Origin: Nitrososphaerota archaeon
Lineage (GTDB): Archaea; Thermoproteota; Nitrososphaeria; Nitrososphaerales; Gagatemarchaeaceae
Assembly (NCBI GenBank): GCA_027320425.1
Contig: DAHVLJ010000010.1
Span: forward strand, 1-64,000
DNA length: 64,000 nucleotides
Direction: 5' to 3'
Shown: positions 26,084 through 34,003 of the stretch, piece by piece
Numbering within the stretch: the first letter of the stretch is position 1
Layout: each line of letters starts with the position of its first letter
Notes under the pieces: model-generated
What the model was told of the DNA's origin: nothing
Databases searched by the model: none
What the model saw: only the letters and a program-made list of their open reading frames with translations
Position numbers and translations under genes: made by a program

Positions 26084-26153
26084 GAAGGTCGGCGGTTCAA
26101 CTCCGCCCCGGCCCACCAATCCTTAATACGCGCAGGCTATCTCTGCAGATTGA

Positions 26154-26615
26154 TTGAACAGGAACCTCCTGATATTCGGCCTACTCCTGATCGTCCTGGG
26201 CATAGGCTTCGATTTCTACCTCCTTTCCTTCTTCGGGCTTCTCCTCCTCATCCCTGCCGCCCTCTCGCCTTCCCGGACTGCGGGGCGCCAGCCCCAGACG
26301 CCGACACGGCCGGCACCGACGCAGGAGCCGAGGAGGATTATCCCATTGAAACCTAAGCCAGAGGCACAGCCGACGCCGCTGGAAGTGAAGGACGCGCCAC
26401 TGTCGCCCCAGCTTGCGAACGTACAGACGTTCCAACCTGGGAGCTCATACCCAGCATATTCCCCCGCTCTGTTTCCGAACTCAATCTTCCCGCCTGTTTC
26501 TTCGATGGGGTCGTCCCAACCCATGGAGCCCGAAGCTGCGACCAAGCCTGCACAAAGGGACGAACTGGTGGAAGCCGGGGCGATCATCGCCCTGCTAAGG
26601 ATACTGCTCGGCTAG
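26154..26615 (+). CDS. Small membrane protein with proline-rich tail, unknown
   Basis: A 153-residue product with two adjacent N-terminal hydrophobic segments (about residues 4-20 and 22-37) followed by a long proline- and glutamine-rich region and a short hydrophobic C-terminal helix (AGAIIALLRILLG). The TTG start is about 28 bases after CCTTAATACG, directly downstream of the tRNA-Gln gene, so it seems to have its own leaderless promoter. Function unknown. Confidence 0.6.
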   Translation: MNRNLLIFGLLLIVLGIGFDFYLLSFFGLLLLIPAALSPSRTAGRQPQTPTRPAPTQEPRRIIPLKPKPEAQPTPLEVKDAPLSPQLANVQTFQPGSSYPAYSPALFPNSIFPPVSSMGSSQPMEPEAATKPAQRDELVEAGAIIALLRILLG

Positions 26616-27514
26616 GGCACGTATACGTTCAGTTCCCGCCCGATCTTCCTGAGCCTTTCGACCCTGTGTGGGAGAGAAGGGTGGGTCGAGAACATCTCCG
26701 TCAAGGCGTTGCCCCTGAAAGGGTTGACGATCCACAGAGAGGCTGTTGCCGGAGATGGGGCGCCTGCCGGCTTGCTGGCGATGGGCCTCGTCTGAGCCTT
26801 CGTGCTTATCTTCTCGAGAGCGCTTATCAGTCCAGCGGGGTTCCTGGTCAGCTTGGCGCCGTATTCATCCGCGTTGTATTCGTCGTCTCTGCTGATGCCC
26901 AGCCTGACGAATGTCGCGCCCAGAGGGACGAGGATGATTGCAAGTATGAGGAGAGGAGAGCCTCCATTCCTGTTCCTGCTGTTGCCCCCGAACCACATCG
27001 AGAACATGGCTATCTGGCCGATGTAGGAGATCGCCCCTGCCAGGGTTGCCGCCACGCTAGACATCAATACGTCCCGATGGACGACATGCCCTATCTCGTG
27101 ACCGATGACCGCCTCGAGCTCGTCCGGTGTAAGCGTTTGAAGAATGCTCGACGTCGCGCAGACCACCGCTTTGGTGGGCCCCCTGCCGGTTGCGAAGGCG
27201 TTCGGCTGGGGGGAGTCGACGATCCCCACCTTGGGCATTGGGATGTTTGCCTTCTGAGCTATGTTGCGCACCGCTTTGAACAGGACGGGGTTCTCGTTCT
27301 CCTGGATGATCTTCGCCTTGCTCATCCTGAGGACTAGGGAGTCGCTGTAATAGTACGAGAAGAAGTTGATGGCGGCGGCGAGGACCAGGGCGAGGCCCAC
27401 GAATGTAATCGGGTCGCCGAAGAAATACCACCCGACCACATAGCCTATGACCATAAGCATGGCGGTCAGCACGAAGAAGAGCAGCGTCATCTTCGCGTAG
27501 ATCGAAGCCGACAT
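26612..27514 (-). CDS. htpX: HtpX-like M48 membrane metalloprotease
   Basis: From the ATG at 27514 (MSASIYAK) the protein has 300 residues: two N-terminal transmembrane segments, PNAFATGRGP, the zinc motif VIGHEIGHVVHRD, a further hydrophobic pair, and DDEYNADEYGA with the third ligand. This is the HtpX protease that removes damaged membrane proteins. The frame extends to 27619 but the extra residues reach into the hsp20 promoter, and a CTTTTA box lies about 27 bases before 27514. Divergent from hsp20. Confidence 0.9.
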   Translation of the reverse strand: MSASIYAKMTLLFFVLTAMLMVIGYVVGWYFFGDPITFVGLALVLAAAINFFSYYYSDSLVLRMSKAKIIQENENPVLFKAVRNIAQKANIPMPKVGIVDSPQPNAFATGRGPTKAVVCATSSILQTLTPDELEAVIGHEIGHVVHRDVLMSSVAATLAGAISYIGQIAMFSMWFGGNSRNRNGGSPLLILAIILVPLGATFVRLGISRDDEYNADEYGAKLTRNPAGLISALEKISTKAQTRPIASKPAGAPSPATASLWIVNPFRGNALTEMFSTHPSLPHRVERLRKIGRELNVYVP

Positions 27515-27622
27515 CAGATTTTCGTGCCCTCTCCGGGCGTAAAAGCCTTTTCTCGGCAGAGCCCGGTTTTCAGATATCTCTGCCCGAAAACATAAATTCA
27601 CGGAGCCCCTGCTCGCCAAACC

Positions 27623-28225
27623 ATGTCCGGGCTGGAAGACGACGATGACGAGTGGAGGTCTCGAAAGAGGAGGACTTCTCCGTTCGGCCCATGGGGGTTC
27701 CCAGACATTGACGAAATGATGAGAGAGATGGAGCGGGCTTTCTCAGAGCAGTTCAAGGACCTTGAGAAGGAGCTGCCAAAGAATCTCGTCAGGGAATCCA
27801 GGACGCCCGACGGTGGCACTAAGAAAGAGATCGGGCCCATAGTCTACGGGTACTCAGTCACGATCGGGCCAGACGGCAAACCGGTCGTCAGGGAGTTCGG
27901 CAACGTCAAGAGCGGAGAGGGTAAGCCAGTAAAGGCGATTCAGGACAAAAGAGAGCCTCTGGTCGACGTAGTAAGTACCGGCAAGGAGGTGAGGGTCATC
28001 GCCGAGATGCCGGGGGTGAGGAAGGAGGACATCAGCGTCACAGTGAATGAGAAGTCGGTGGTGATCTCAGTCGACACAGGTGAAAGGGGGTATCATAAGG
28101 AACTCGACCTCCCTGGAATCGTAGATCCCAAGGGAGCGAAGTCGACCTACAACAACGGAATCCTCGAAGTGACTGCGCCTCTGAAATCGAAGGACAGGGG
28201 CGGCGTGAAGCTGAAGGTCGAATAG
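27623..28225 (+). CDS. hsp20: Hsp20/alpha-crystallin small heat-shock protein
   Basis: This 200-residue chaperone has an acidic/basic N-terminal arm (MSGLEDDDDEWRSRKRR), a GPIVYGYSVTIGPDGKPVVREFGN linker found in archaeal relatives, and a C-terminal alpha-crystallin domain (REPLVDVV to YNNGILEVTAPL). It holds unfolding proteins. The ATG is about 28 bases after ACATAAATTC, so it is leaderless. Its promoter is back-to-back with that of htpX, which suggests joint stress control. Confidence 0.9.
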   Translation: MSGLEDDDDEWRSRKRRTSPFGPWGFPDIDEMMREMERAFSEQFKDLEKELPKNLVRESRTPDGGTKKEIGPIVYGYSVTIGPDGKPVVREFGNVKSGEGKPVKAIQDKREPLVDVVSTGKEVRVIAEMPGVRKEDISVTVNEKSVVISVDTGERGYHKELDLPGIVDPKGAKSTYNNGILEVTAPLKSKDRGGVKLKVE

Positions 28226-28226
28226 G

Positions 28227-28694
28227 CTACTGATAGGGTCCGCTTTCCAAACCGCCTTCTGCATACCTGGCCATCGCGTTGAGCGTCGCTTCGCGATAGC
28301 CTTGCTTCTCGGCGAGGGTCCTCGCGATGTCGCCGGTCGTCACAACACCGACTAGGTTGCCATCTTCGCCTACCACCACGAGCCTCCTTATTCTGTACCT
28401 TGCCATGAGCTCTGCCGCTCCGGTCAGGGGCGTGTCAGGAGCCACCGTGATAAGGGGGGTCGACATGATGTCCCTTACCAGGACGTTCCTCGCGTCGATC
28501 GACTCAGCAAGCACCTTGGATACAAGGTCTCTCTCCGTGACGATCCCGACCGCATTTCCTCTCTGGGTTATCACAGCGCAACTGACTCCTTTCTTGGCCA
28601 TGGCTTTCGCGCAGTCTTTGGCGTTGGTGTTCAGCTCGACCGCCATCACAGTCTTCGTCATGAAGTGCCTGACAGTCTTTTCCTCCTGGGTCAT
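28227..28694 (-). CDS. CBS-domain pair protein
   Basis: A 155-residue protein made of two CBS motifs (VRHFMTKTVMAVELNTNAKD, VGIVTERDLVSKV; then VRDIMSTPLITVAPDTPL, VGVVTTGDIARTLAE). Such stand-alone pairs bind adenosine nucleotides and act as energy sensors on partner proteins. The ATG is about 28 bases after a CCTATATGG box, so it is leaderless. It converges on hsp20, one base apart. Confidence 0.87.
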   Translation of the reverse strand: MTQEEKTVRHFMTKTVMAVELNTNAKDCAKAMAKKGVSCAVITQRGNAVGIVTERDLVSKVLAESIDARNVLVRDIMSTPLITVAPDTPLTGAAELMARYRIRRLVVVGEDGNLVGVVTTGDIARTLAEKQGYREATLNAMARYAEGGLESGPYQ

Positions 28695-28743
28695 GACGCA
28701 ATGACGAGCAATGGCGCCATATAGGATTTAGGAAGGATGCGAG

Positions 28744-28835
28744 TGGACCGGGGGGGAATCGGACCCCCGACCTTGGGACCCTAACGGGTTCTCCCGCGTG
28801 CAAGGCGGGCGTTCGTACCGCTGAACTACCGGCCC
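28744..28835 (-). tRNA. tRNA-Ala(TGC) with an intron in the variable loop
   Basis: Acceptor GGGCCGG pairs with CCGGTCC (one G-T pair), discriminator A, CCA not encoded. D-stem GTTC/GAAC; anticodon arm CCCGC-CTTGCAC-GCGGG with anticodon TGC; T-arm GGGGG-TCCGATT-CCCCC. Between the anticodon stem and T-stem there are 24 bases instead of 5; removing 19 leaves AGGTC. Confidence 0.92.
28772..28790 (-). other. Non-canonical 19-nt intron in the variable loop of tRNA-Ala(TGC)
   Basis: Hairpin ACCC-GTTA-GGGT forms the inner helix. The central helix is CGGG with CCCA (three G-C pairs plus one mismatch), with bulges AGA and AGG. Cutting after the second bulge base on each side leaves the normal five-base variable loop AGGTC. 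Confidence 0.78.
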
Positions 28836-28935
28836 ACTGAAGCCGTCGGCCCCGGCGGTCGTTTTAAACCTGCGACGGTCTTCATGTCGGAAGGCGCTTT
28901 CATGCTTAAAGAGGATGTCCGCCGCCCCGGGCGTT

Positions 28936-29028
28936 GGGCTGGTAGCTCAGTCTCTAACGGGGGAGCAGCTTGGCTAGAGCACCCGACTGATAATCGGGAG
29001 GCCAAGGGTTCGAATCCCTTCCGGCCCA
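28936..29028 (+). tRNA. tRNA-Ile(GAT) with an intron in the D-loop
   Basis: Acceptor GGGCTGG pairs with CCGGCCC (one T-G pair), discriminator A, CCA not encoded. Anticodon arm CCCGA-CTGATAA-TCGGG with anticodon GAT (28989-28991); variable loop AGGCC; T-arm AAGGG-TTCGAAT-CCCTT. The D-arm becomes GCTC-AGCTTGGCTA-GAGC once 18 bases are removed. Confidence 0.93.
28951..28968 (+). other. Non-canonical 18-nt BHB intron in the D-loop of tRNA-Ile(GAT)
   Basis: Central helix GCTC with GAGC, three-base bulges AGT and AGC, inner helix CTC with GGG around the loop TAACG. Cutting after the second bulge base on each side restores the D-loop exactly. A perfect bulge-helix-bulge at an unusual site. Confidence 0.9.
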
Positions 29029-29187
29029 CGCATTTACCCGTGAGAGTATCTTGATGAAGCTCGCAAGACTTCTCATCATTAATCAAAGCCGTTTGATTTC
29101 CAGTCAGGGGGCTTGCCGCAAAGCGCGCGCTCGATATGAACTGATCCGTTCTTGGCTCAAACAACCGGGAGTGTCCTAGGCGTTGGT

Positions 29188-29655
29188 CTAGGACAACCCT
29201 ATCTGTTTCATGAACCCGACAAGGTCGTAAAACAGGCGCTCTTCTACGATCTCTCCTTTGTCGTTCCAGCGTGCGATCGTGGCGAACTCCACTTCGAACT
29301 TCTTGTTCGTTGGCGGGATCGTCTTCCCGTCGGGACCCTTCATTGGTCCGGCGAATGTCCCTGTGAACCTCGCAACTGAAGTGGTGTAGTCGCCTGATGC
29401 AAAGAAGACCTTGTATGGTCTGTTGTCGAGGTGCTGGTCTGGGAAGGCCCTGAAGAACTCGACGGCCTCGAGGTCGTGGTTGTGTCGCCCCTTGGTTGGC
29501 GGGGCTCCGCCCGGCCAGTAGACGGCGACGTCCTCGGTGTGACGCTTCTTGAACGTCTCCCAGAGTGGACTCCCCGGGCCAGCGTTCCAGGCGTCATCCA
29601 GCGTCTGCATCAGTTCCATGTTTCTCTTTTCTTTCGATGTCTCAGATGGATTCAT
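29188..29655 (-). CDS. SnoaL/NTF2-like protein
   Basis: A 155-residue protein with the cone-shaped NTF2/SnoaL fold pattern: helical N-terminus, HTEDVAVYWPGGAPPTKGRH, then VARFTGTFAGPM and a C-terminal strand-turn with EERLFYDLVGFMKQIG. Relatives are ester cyclases, isomerases or carrier-like proteins. The frame continues upstream, but the ATG at 29655 begins the conserved part and does not overlap the divergent regulator. The palindrome at 29657 sits right at its start, so it is the likely target of that HxlR regulator. Confidence 0.78.
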   Translation of the reverse strand: MNPSETSKEKRNMELMQTLDDAWNAGPGSPLWETFKKRHTEDVAVYWPGGAPPTKGRHNHDLEAVEFFRAFPDQHLDNRPYKVFFASGDYTTSVARFTGTFAGPMKGPDGKTIPPTNKKFEVEFATIARWNDKGEIVEERLFYDLVGFMKQIGLS

Positions 29656-29656
29656 G

Positions 29657-29687
29657 CTATCTAATAGCAATAGGATAGTTAATATAT
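29657..29687. promoter_or_regulatory. Operator-like inverted repeat and TATA box between SnoaL and HxlR genes
   Basis: CTATC (29657-29661) and GATAG (29674-29678) form an inverted repeat with AATAG repeats between them, directly upstream of the SnoaL start. TTAATATAT (29679-29687) is centred about 28 bases before the regulator's GTG start at 29711. The position suggests autoregulation and control of the divergent gene by the HxlR protein. Confidence 0.5.
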
Positions 29688-29710
29688 GTTGTTGGCTCGA
29701 GCGCCTGCAG

Positions 29711-30076
29711 GTGGCACCAATACCAGTTAAGAAAACGGATTCCATTGAGGAGCACGAACTCTGCCCCGTTGTCGAGTCGGTAAGGAAAGTCGGGAACGAG
29801 TGGCGTCTGATCGTCGTCAGGTATCTGCTGGACCGGCCGATGAGGTTCAACGAGATTCTGAGGGTCGCGGGGGGCGTTGATGCTAAGACGTTGTCCCGAG
29901 TGCTGAAGTACCTCGCTTCAGAAGGAATCCTACGAAGAGATGTCCTCAGCACTCAGCCATTCACAGTTCAGTACGAGTTGACTCAAAAAGGCAAGCAGCT
30001 CAGGCCGGTAATCGAATCCCTCAGGCTGTGGGGAAACAACTGGGTCCTTCCCGCGATCTCCGCTGAGCGAAAGTAA
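29711..30076 (+). CDS. HxlR-family winged-helix regulator
   Basis: A 121-residue HxlR/DUF24 protein: a CPV motif with one cysteine near residue 17 (HELCPVVESV), the WRLIVVRYLLDRPMRFNEI helix-turn and the wing LTQKGKQLRPVIESL. HxlR proteins often respond to aldehydes, quinones or redox through that cysteine. GTG at 29711 is placed by the TATA box 27-28 bases earlier; the longer ATG frame runs into the SnoaL gene. Divergent from SnoaL. Confidence 0.85.
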   Translation: MAPIPVKKTDSIEEHELCPVVESVRKVGNEWRLIVVRYLLDRPMRFNEILRVAGGVDAKTLSRVLKYLASEGILRRDVLSTQPFTVQYELTQKGKQLRPVIESLRLWGNNWVLPAISAERK

Positions 30077-30235
30077 CCAGAAGGTACGTCGTCCTCCATA
30101 TTCGGGCGCGTTCAGAATCAGACACTGAGGACGCATTCCGCGACCGAGCGCCTTCTTTTAGGCGCGGATCAGCTCAACAAGTCTGTTAGACGCCGCAACT
30201 CGACGAGATCGGAGTCTGGATTCCATGACGTTCGG

Positions 30236-30754
30236 TCACACCGGCATCTGGAGCAGGACCGCGAACAACAGGATAAGCAGCATCAACGCCATATTGACCG
30301 CGGAGACCATTCTGCTCTGCCTTCTCGTCGCCTCGAGCTCTTTGAGCTTCTTCTCCCTCGCGAACCTGACGATCTTCTTCCCAAAGTAGAGGTTGTTCGA
30401 GTAGATGAGCAGAAGTAGCGCGGCCACGAGCACCATCTTCACCAGCAGGAGGTTCCCGGTGTACGTGTCGAAGAGGGCCGCAGGCGAAGGGAGATACCAC
30501 ATGGCGTTGTAGAGGCCGCTCACTATCAGAACGACTAGGACAACGTTTGTGATCCGTCCAAAACGCTTGGCTATCTTTCCCACGATCTGGGTACGCTCCG
30601 ACTCGTCGGAGGTGATGAGTCTAGATGATGGCACCACCACGAGCCACATGAAGAAAGACCCTCCTACGAAGATCACCGCTGACAGGAGGTGAACCCAGAG
30701 CATAATGACGTCCAGGGCGGGTGGCAGAATCACGCCGAACTCTGCGCCCTCCAC
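30236..30754 (-). CDS. CopD-like four-helix membrane protein
   Basis: This 172-residue protein has four predicted membrane helices. The first contains LWVHLLSAVIFVGGSFFMW with the conserved histidine and glycines of the CopD/DUF4149 group, the second follows IAKRFGRITNVVLVVLIVSGLYNA. Such proteins are linked to copper resistance or heme-containing membrane complexes. It follows the radical SAM gene on the same strand after about 160 bases. Confidence 0.7.
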   Translation of the reverse strand: MEGAEFGVILPPALDVIMLWVHLLSAVIFVGGSFFMWLVVVPSSRLITSDESERTQIVGKIAKRFGRITNVVLVVLIVSGLYNAMWYLPSPAALFDTYTGNLLLVKMVLVAALLLLIYSNNLYFGKKIVRFAREKKLKELEATRRQSRMVSAVNMALMLLILLFAVLLQMPV

Positions 30755-30916
30755 CGGGACGACTTGGTTTCCATATTGAACGCCGAGTTTGGTTTCAACA
30801 GTTCCGCGCCGTCAGGGGATGGCCTGGAGGGGCTTTTCTGCACAAAACGCGTCTTCGTCACTCTCACTTCCCCTCGGAGTGGCCCTTTTACATCAATCGC
30901 ATGGTTCGCGGACAAC

Positions 30917-32056
30917 TCAGGGCACGAGGGCACAGGCAGGATCCGAACTCAGCGGGTCACCTGTGTATGCGTAGGACCTCGACCTGCTCCCGCCACAGAT
31001 CATTGAGTAACCACATGTCCCACAGGGCCCGTGAAAAGCTCGGCTCCGTATCTTTCTCAGGAGGGGGGCGTCCCTGTACACCCCGACTAGCTTGTCTTTC
31101 TTCAGGTTCCCCAAGGTAACGGGTAGGAGCCCACCGGGATAGATGGTACCATCATATGCCACGAATATGATGCCGTCACCATCCAGCGTCCCCCTGGGCC
31201 CGACGGTCGATTTACTGGGAGGTTCGCCTTCCAGTGCCAGAAGCTCCGAGGACATCTGCGAAGATACGGCAACCCCGCTCAGGGAGGGTGCAGGGTCTGC
31301 CCTCTGCTTGGCCACTCTTCTGATGAAGGGAGCCTCTACCGTCCTGACCGTGACACCATAGCGCGATGCGTCGTAAAGAAAGTGACACACTGCTTCATTC
31401 TCCTCGGGACTGAGGTCCTCGACGCCTGTTCCTCTGCCCACTTTCACTAGGAAGAAGACCTCCCACACCTTGACGCCTAGCTCCTTTATCAAATGGAACA
31501 TGCGCGGGAGCTCACGGAAGTTGCTCTTCATCACGACGGTGTTCACTTGGACGCCCAGCCCCTGGCCGAGGGCCTCTTTGATTGCCCAGACCGTCCGGTC
31601 GAAGGTGCCTTCGCTCCTCCTTATCGCGTCGTGAGTGTCCGCGACTGCACCGTCTAGGCTTATCGAGATGGAAGCGGCCCCGGATTCTTTGATCCGCCTG
31701 ATAGTTTCGGCAGTCAGATTGTCAGAGACAGCTGGCGATACCGCGAAGCCCACTTGCCTCGAGTTCGCATAGTTTAGCAGTTCGAACAGGTCGCTCCTCT
31801 TCAACGGATCGCCGCCCGTGAATATGATGACTGGGAAGGGCTTTCCGAAGGCTACTACCTCATCAATGAGGCGGAAGCCTTCCTCCGTGGTGAGCTCGCC
31901 GGGCAGCGGTTCGCTGATTGCTGAGGCCCTACAATGAACGCAGTTCAAGGGACAGGCTCTTGTGGACTCCCAGAAGACCAGCACAGGCTTGGCAGCGAAA
32001 CCAAGGGGGGGTCCGTCGTGCCGCTCTCCGTACTGCAGGGCAGTACCAGTGCTCAT
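30917..32056 (-). CDS. Radical SAM/SPASM-domain protein
   Basis: A 379-residue enzyme with the radical SAM cluster motif CPLNCVHC near residue 35, the GGDP SAM-binding segment (FTGGDPLKRSDL), and a C-terminal SPASM-type cysteine cluster (GPCGTCGYSMICGGSRSR and a last cysteine in DPAC). This layout is shared by heme-synthesis enzymes (AhbC/AhbD, NirJ) and peptide-modifying maturases. No precursor peptide is visible next to it, so a cofactor or heme role is as likely. A GATAAATAC box lies about 60 bases before the ATG. Confidence 0.82.
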   Translation of the reverse strand: MSTGTALQYGERHDGPPLGFAAKPVLVFWESTRACPLNCVHCRASAISEPLPGELTTEEGFRLIDEVVAFGKPFPVIIFTGGDPLKRSDLFELLNYANSRQVGFAVSPAVSDNLTAETIRRIKESGAASISISLDGAVADTHDAIRRSEGTFDRTVWAIKEALGQGLGVQVNTVVMKSNFRELPRMFHLIKELGVKVWEVFFLVKVGRGTGVEDLSPEENEAVCHFLYDASRYGVTVRTVEAPFIRRVAKQRADPAPSLSGVAVSSQMSSELLALEGEPPSKSTVGPRGTLDGDGIIFVAYDGTIYPGGLLPVTLGNLKKDKLVGVYRDAPLLRKIRSRAFHGPCGTCGYSMICGGSRSRSYAYTGDPLSSDPACALVP

Positions 32057-32356
32057 AGGTGATTCACCAATCTCGGCGAAGTGAGCGTCGACACGATAGT
32101 CGAAGGCGGTTCATCGTATTTATCGTTTGAGACGGTTAGTCCGTGACGCCGCATCGGCCATGAGACCATGCCTGGGCCGCCCATGCAAAGATGGCCTCAA
32201 CCAGTTCTACAGATAGCCATCATGGTCTCGACGGCAGCTCAACTCCGGGTTCAACCCACGTCCCAAACGCCAGCACACTGCGGCTCTATAGTTGCATGCG
32301 GCCTAGGGATGTTCCTTCGGCAACTGTTTTAGTGCAATCTGGCGGTTCCCGACATA
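32057..32356. other. 300-base intergenic stretch with two promoters
   Basis: No convincing gene is seen. It holds a minus-strand TATA-like box (GATAAATAC, about 32113-32121) for the radical SAM gene and a plus-strand box (TGTTTTAGTG, about 32325-32334) about 27 bases before the ATG of the next regulator. The overlapping plus-strand frame from 32191 has biased composition and is rejected. Confidence 0.4.
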
Positions 32357-32668
32357 ATGCAAGAACAAATTTCGATCGGACCGGCGGGCGCCGCGCAGCG
32401 GGGCTCGCTACCCAACCGGGGACTGGTGGCGCTGCTGGCTCTGGTAGGGAGCAGAAGGACGACGTCGGAGGCCCTTAGGGCTCGTACCGGTTTGGCACCG
32501 CAGGCGTTTTTCAGCCTGATGAGTTGGCTACAGCGTGAGCGCCTCGTCATAATCACCGCATCGCTGGAGAGAAACGGTGCTCGTGAAACTATGACGTTGA
32601 CAGGAAAGGGCGAGTCGGTGCTTCTAGGACTGCTCGAAAGGACTTGCGAGCTGCCTGACCTAGAGTGA
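32357..32668 (+). CDS. Winged-helix (MarR-like) regulator
   Basis: A 103-residue DNA-binding protein: LVALLALVGSRRTTSEALRARTGLAPQAFFSLMSWLQRERLV forms the helix-turn-helix and RNGARETMTLTGKGESVLLGL the wing and last helix. No effector domain. A TATA box about 27 bases upstream of the ATG suggests a leaderless message. It is convergent with the AbrB-PhoU gene; its target is unknown, with the radical SAM gene or phosphate genes as neighbours. Confidence 0.65.
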   Translation: MQEQISIGPAGAAQRGSLPNRGLVALLALVGSRRTTSEALRARTGLAPQAFFSLMSWLQRERLVIITASLERNGARETMTLTGKGESVLLGLLERTCELPDLE

Positions 32669-32689
32669 AATGCAATCTTCCGCGTGCAG

Positions 32690-33727
32690 CTAAACGTACT
32701 GTGGCTCTGCCACAGTCAGGTCGATGGCGATCTCCGCAATATCGGAACCGTATTCTGCTACCCTCCTGATGCTCTCAAGCATCAGCTTCACGGAAGCAGC
32801 TTGGCCCCCGTTCATCCTAGGCGCCAAAATCTCCCCGCTTAACTTGCCTTCCAGCTGGACGACCTCCTTGGTCTTGGCGATAGCATCTTCAGCGAGCTTC
32901 ACGTCGAGCCTCAGCAGAGCGCTGATTGACATGTCGAAGACCTTCCGCGAAAGGACCGTCATCTCCTGGACCTTTTTTGCCGAGCCTTCTGAAATCATCA
33001 GGAGGTTCTCGGCCTGGGTGGCTATCCCCACGGCGTGGTCGGCGACCCGTTCCGCGCTCTTGACCGCGAGCCTATAGCCCAGACAGTCCCTCGTGGAAGA
33101 GAGGCCAATCTCTTGGATGACTGACCTGTCCCTCACGGCTATGTTCAGTTGCCGCAGGAGAAAGTGGTAGAATCTGTCCACCTCGTCGTCTCTCTCTATG
33201 ACTTCTTCAGCCAGGCTCTTCCCCCCTCCCTGAAGCACCGCCACAGCATCAGACAGCATGCCTCCTGCGATTATTGCCATGCGTTCGAACGCCTTCTTCA
33301 AGGGAAGCTCGACATATCCAGAAAGGCATTGGGTGAGTATGGCGCCGGACGACTCCTCGATGATTTCCACACCGACCAATTTTCTCCTGATCCCTTCGCG
33401 TATGAAACCCCTGAGTGAGGAGTCACCTCTACCAAGGGTAAGTCTGATCGTGTCGTACCCTGCCAGATAATAGGAGATAAAGTGCCGGAGAAGGAAATCT
33501 TTGTCAAGCCCTTGCGCCTCAAGCGTAGCCTCTGACTTGGAAGCGGCCCGAATGTCCCGTCTGGGGACTATGAGGAGCGATGAGTCAGGCTGGACCATGA
33601 CAGCAACTGGATCCTTCGGCTTCAGTCCGACGTCGTTCACCCACGTCTTGGGGAGCGATACAACAAAGCTGTCCCCGCCTGTTTTCTGCACTTTCCTATA
33701 GTCGGCCCTCCCTGATTCAGTCTTCAA
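32690..33727 (-). CDS. phoU: AbrB/SpoVT-PhoU fusion, phosphate regulator
   Basis: This 345-residue protein begins with a swapped-hairpin AbrB-type DNA-binding domain (RKVQKTGGDSFVVSLPKTWV, about residues 11-30, and AVMVQPDSSLLIVP). Two PhoU helical repeats follow, with the E..D motifs EVIERDDEVDRF and ESIRRVAEYGSDIAEIAIDL. Archaeal AbrB-PhoU proteins are thought to control phosphate uptake both by DNA binding and through PhoU. It is divergent from pstSCAB; an AGTATATAG box lies about 27 bases before its ATG. Confidence 0.9.
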   Translation of the reverse strand: MKTESGRADYRKVQKTGGDSFVVSLPKTWVNDVGLKPKDPVAVMVQPDSSLLIVPRRDIRAASKSEATLEAQGLDKDFLLRHFISYYLAGYDTIRLTLGRGDSSLRGFIREGIRRKLVGVEIIEESSGAILTQCLSGYVELPLKKAFERMAIIAGGMLSDAVAVLQGGGKSLAEEVIERDDEVDRFYHFLLRQLNIAVRDRSVIQEIGLSSTRDCLGYRLAVKSAERVADHAVGIATQAENLLMISEGSAKKVQEMTVLSRKVFDMSISALLRLDVKLAEDAIAKTKEVVQLEGKLSGEILAPRMNGGQAASVKLMLESIRRVAEYGSDIAEIAIDLTVAEPQYV

Positions 33728-34003
33728 ACCCTACCCGGGACGCAAACCTACTATATACTGTTTCTCCCCATCCCTATTGGATATTGGGGCACCCATCAAA
33801 CCAACTCACAGAAACGGCCTGCTCTTGGCTTGGATTCTCTGTGGGCGAGTCCAACCGGCAATGTTGAGCGAATCTCCGTTGTTCCCCCACTGGCAACCGC
33901 TCTTTGGACCGGCTAGCTAACCCAATCTCTATATTGTATGATTAGAAACATAGAATAGTTCGGCGACCAATAAATCACGGCCAAAACTTAGGCACCATTG
34001 AAA
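33728..34003. promoter_or_regulatory. Divergent control region between AbrB-PhoU and pstS
   Basis: A 276-base AT-rich gap. The minus-strand TATA (AGTATATAG, about 33751-33759) serves the AbrB-PhoU gene; AATAAATCA (33969-33977) lies about 26-30 bases before pstS. An imperfect inverted repeat, CCCTAT-TGGAT-ATTGGG (about 33769-33785), lies just outside the minus-strand TATA and is a candidate regulator site. No ORF of merit. Confidence 0.5.

Larger units (their letters stand above)
26010..26118 (+). tRNA. tRNA-Gln(CTG) with two introns and encoded CCA
   Basis: Acceptor strands GGGCCGG and CCGGCCC pair, with discriminator A and CCA encoded. The D-stem is GTCT/GGAC and the T-arm GGCGG-TTCAACT-CCGCC. 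Removing 14 bases in the 5' anticodon strand and 17 in the 3' strand leaves TCAGG-CTCTGAC-TCTGA, anticodon CTG (26059-26061), variable loop AGGTC, a G26-A44 pair and a G15-C48 pair. The mature fold is very regular, which supports the two-intron reading. Confidence 0.82.

Noticed and set aside
26010-26118. A single 28-base intron using the CGTC/GACG pairing (26050-26053 with 26078-26081)
   Set aside because: It gives a bulge-helix-bulge but leaves no anticodon stem in the product.
30917-32056. RiPP maturase with a nearby precursor peptide
   Set aside because: The SPASM enzyme invites it, but no short Gly- or Cys-rich peptide frame with a good start lies next to it.
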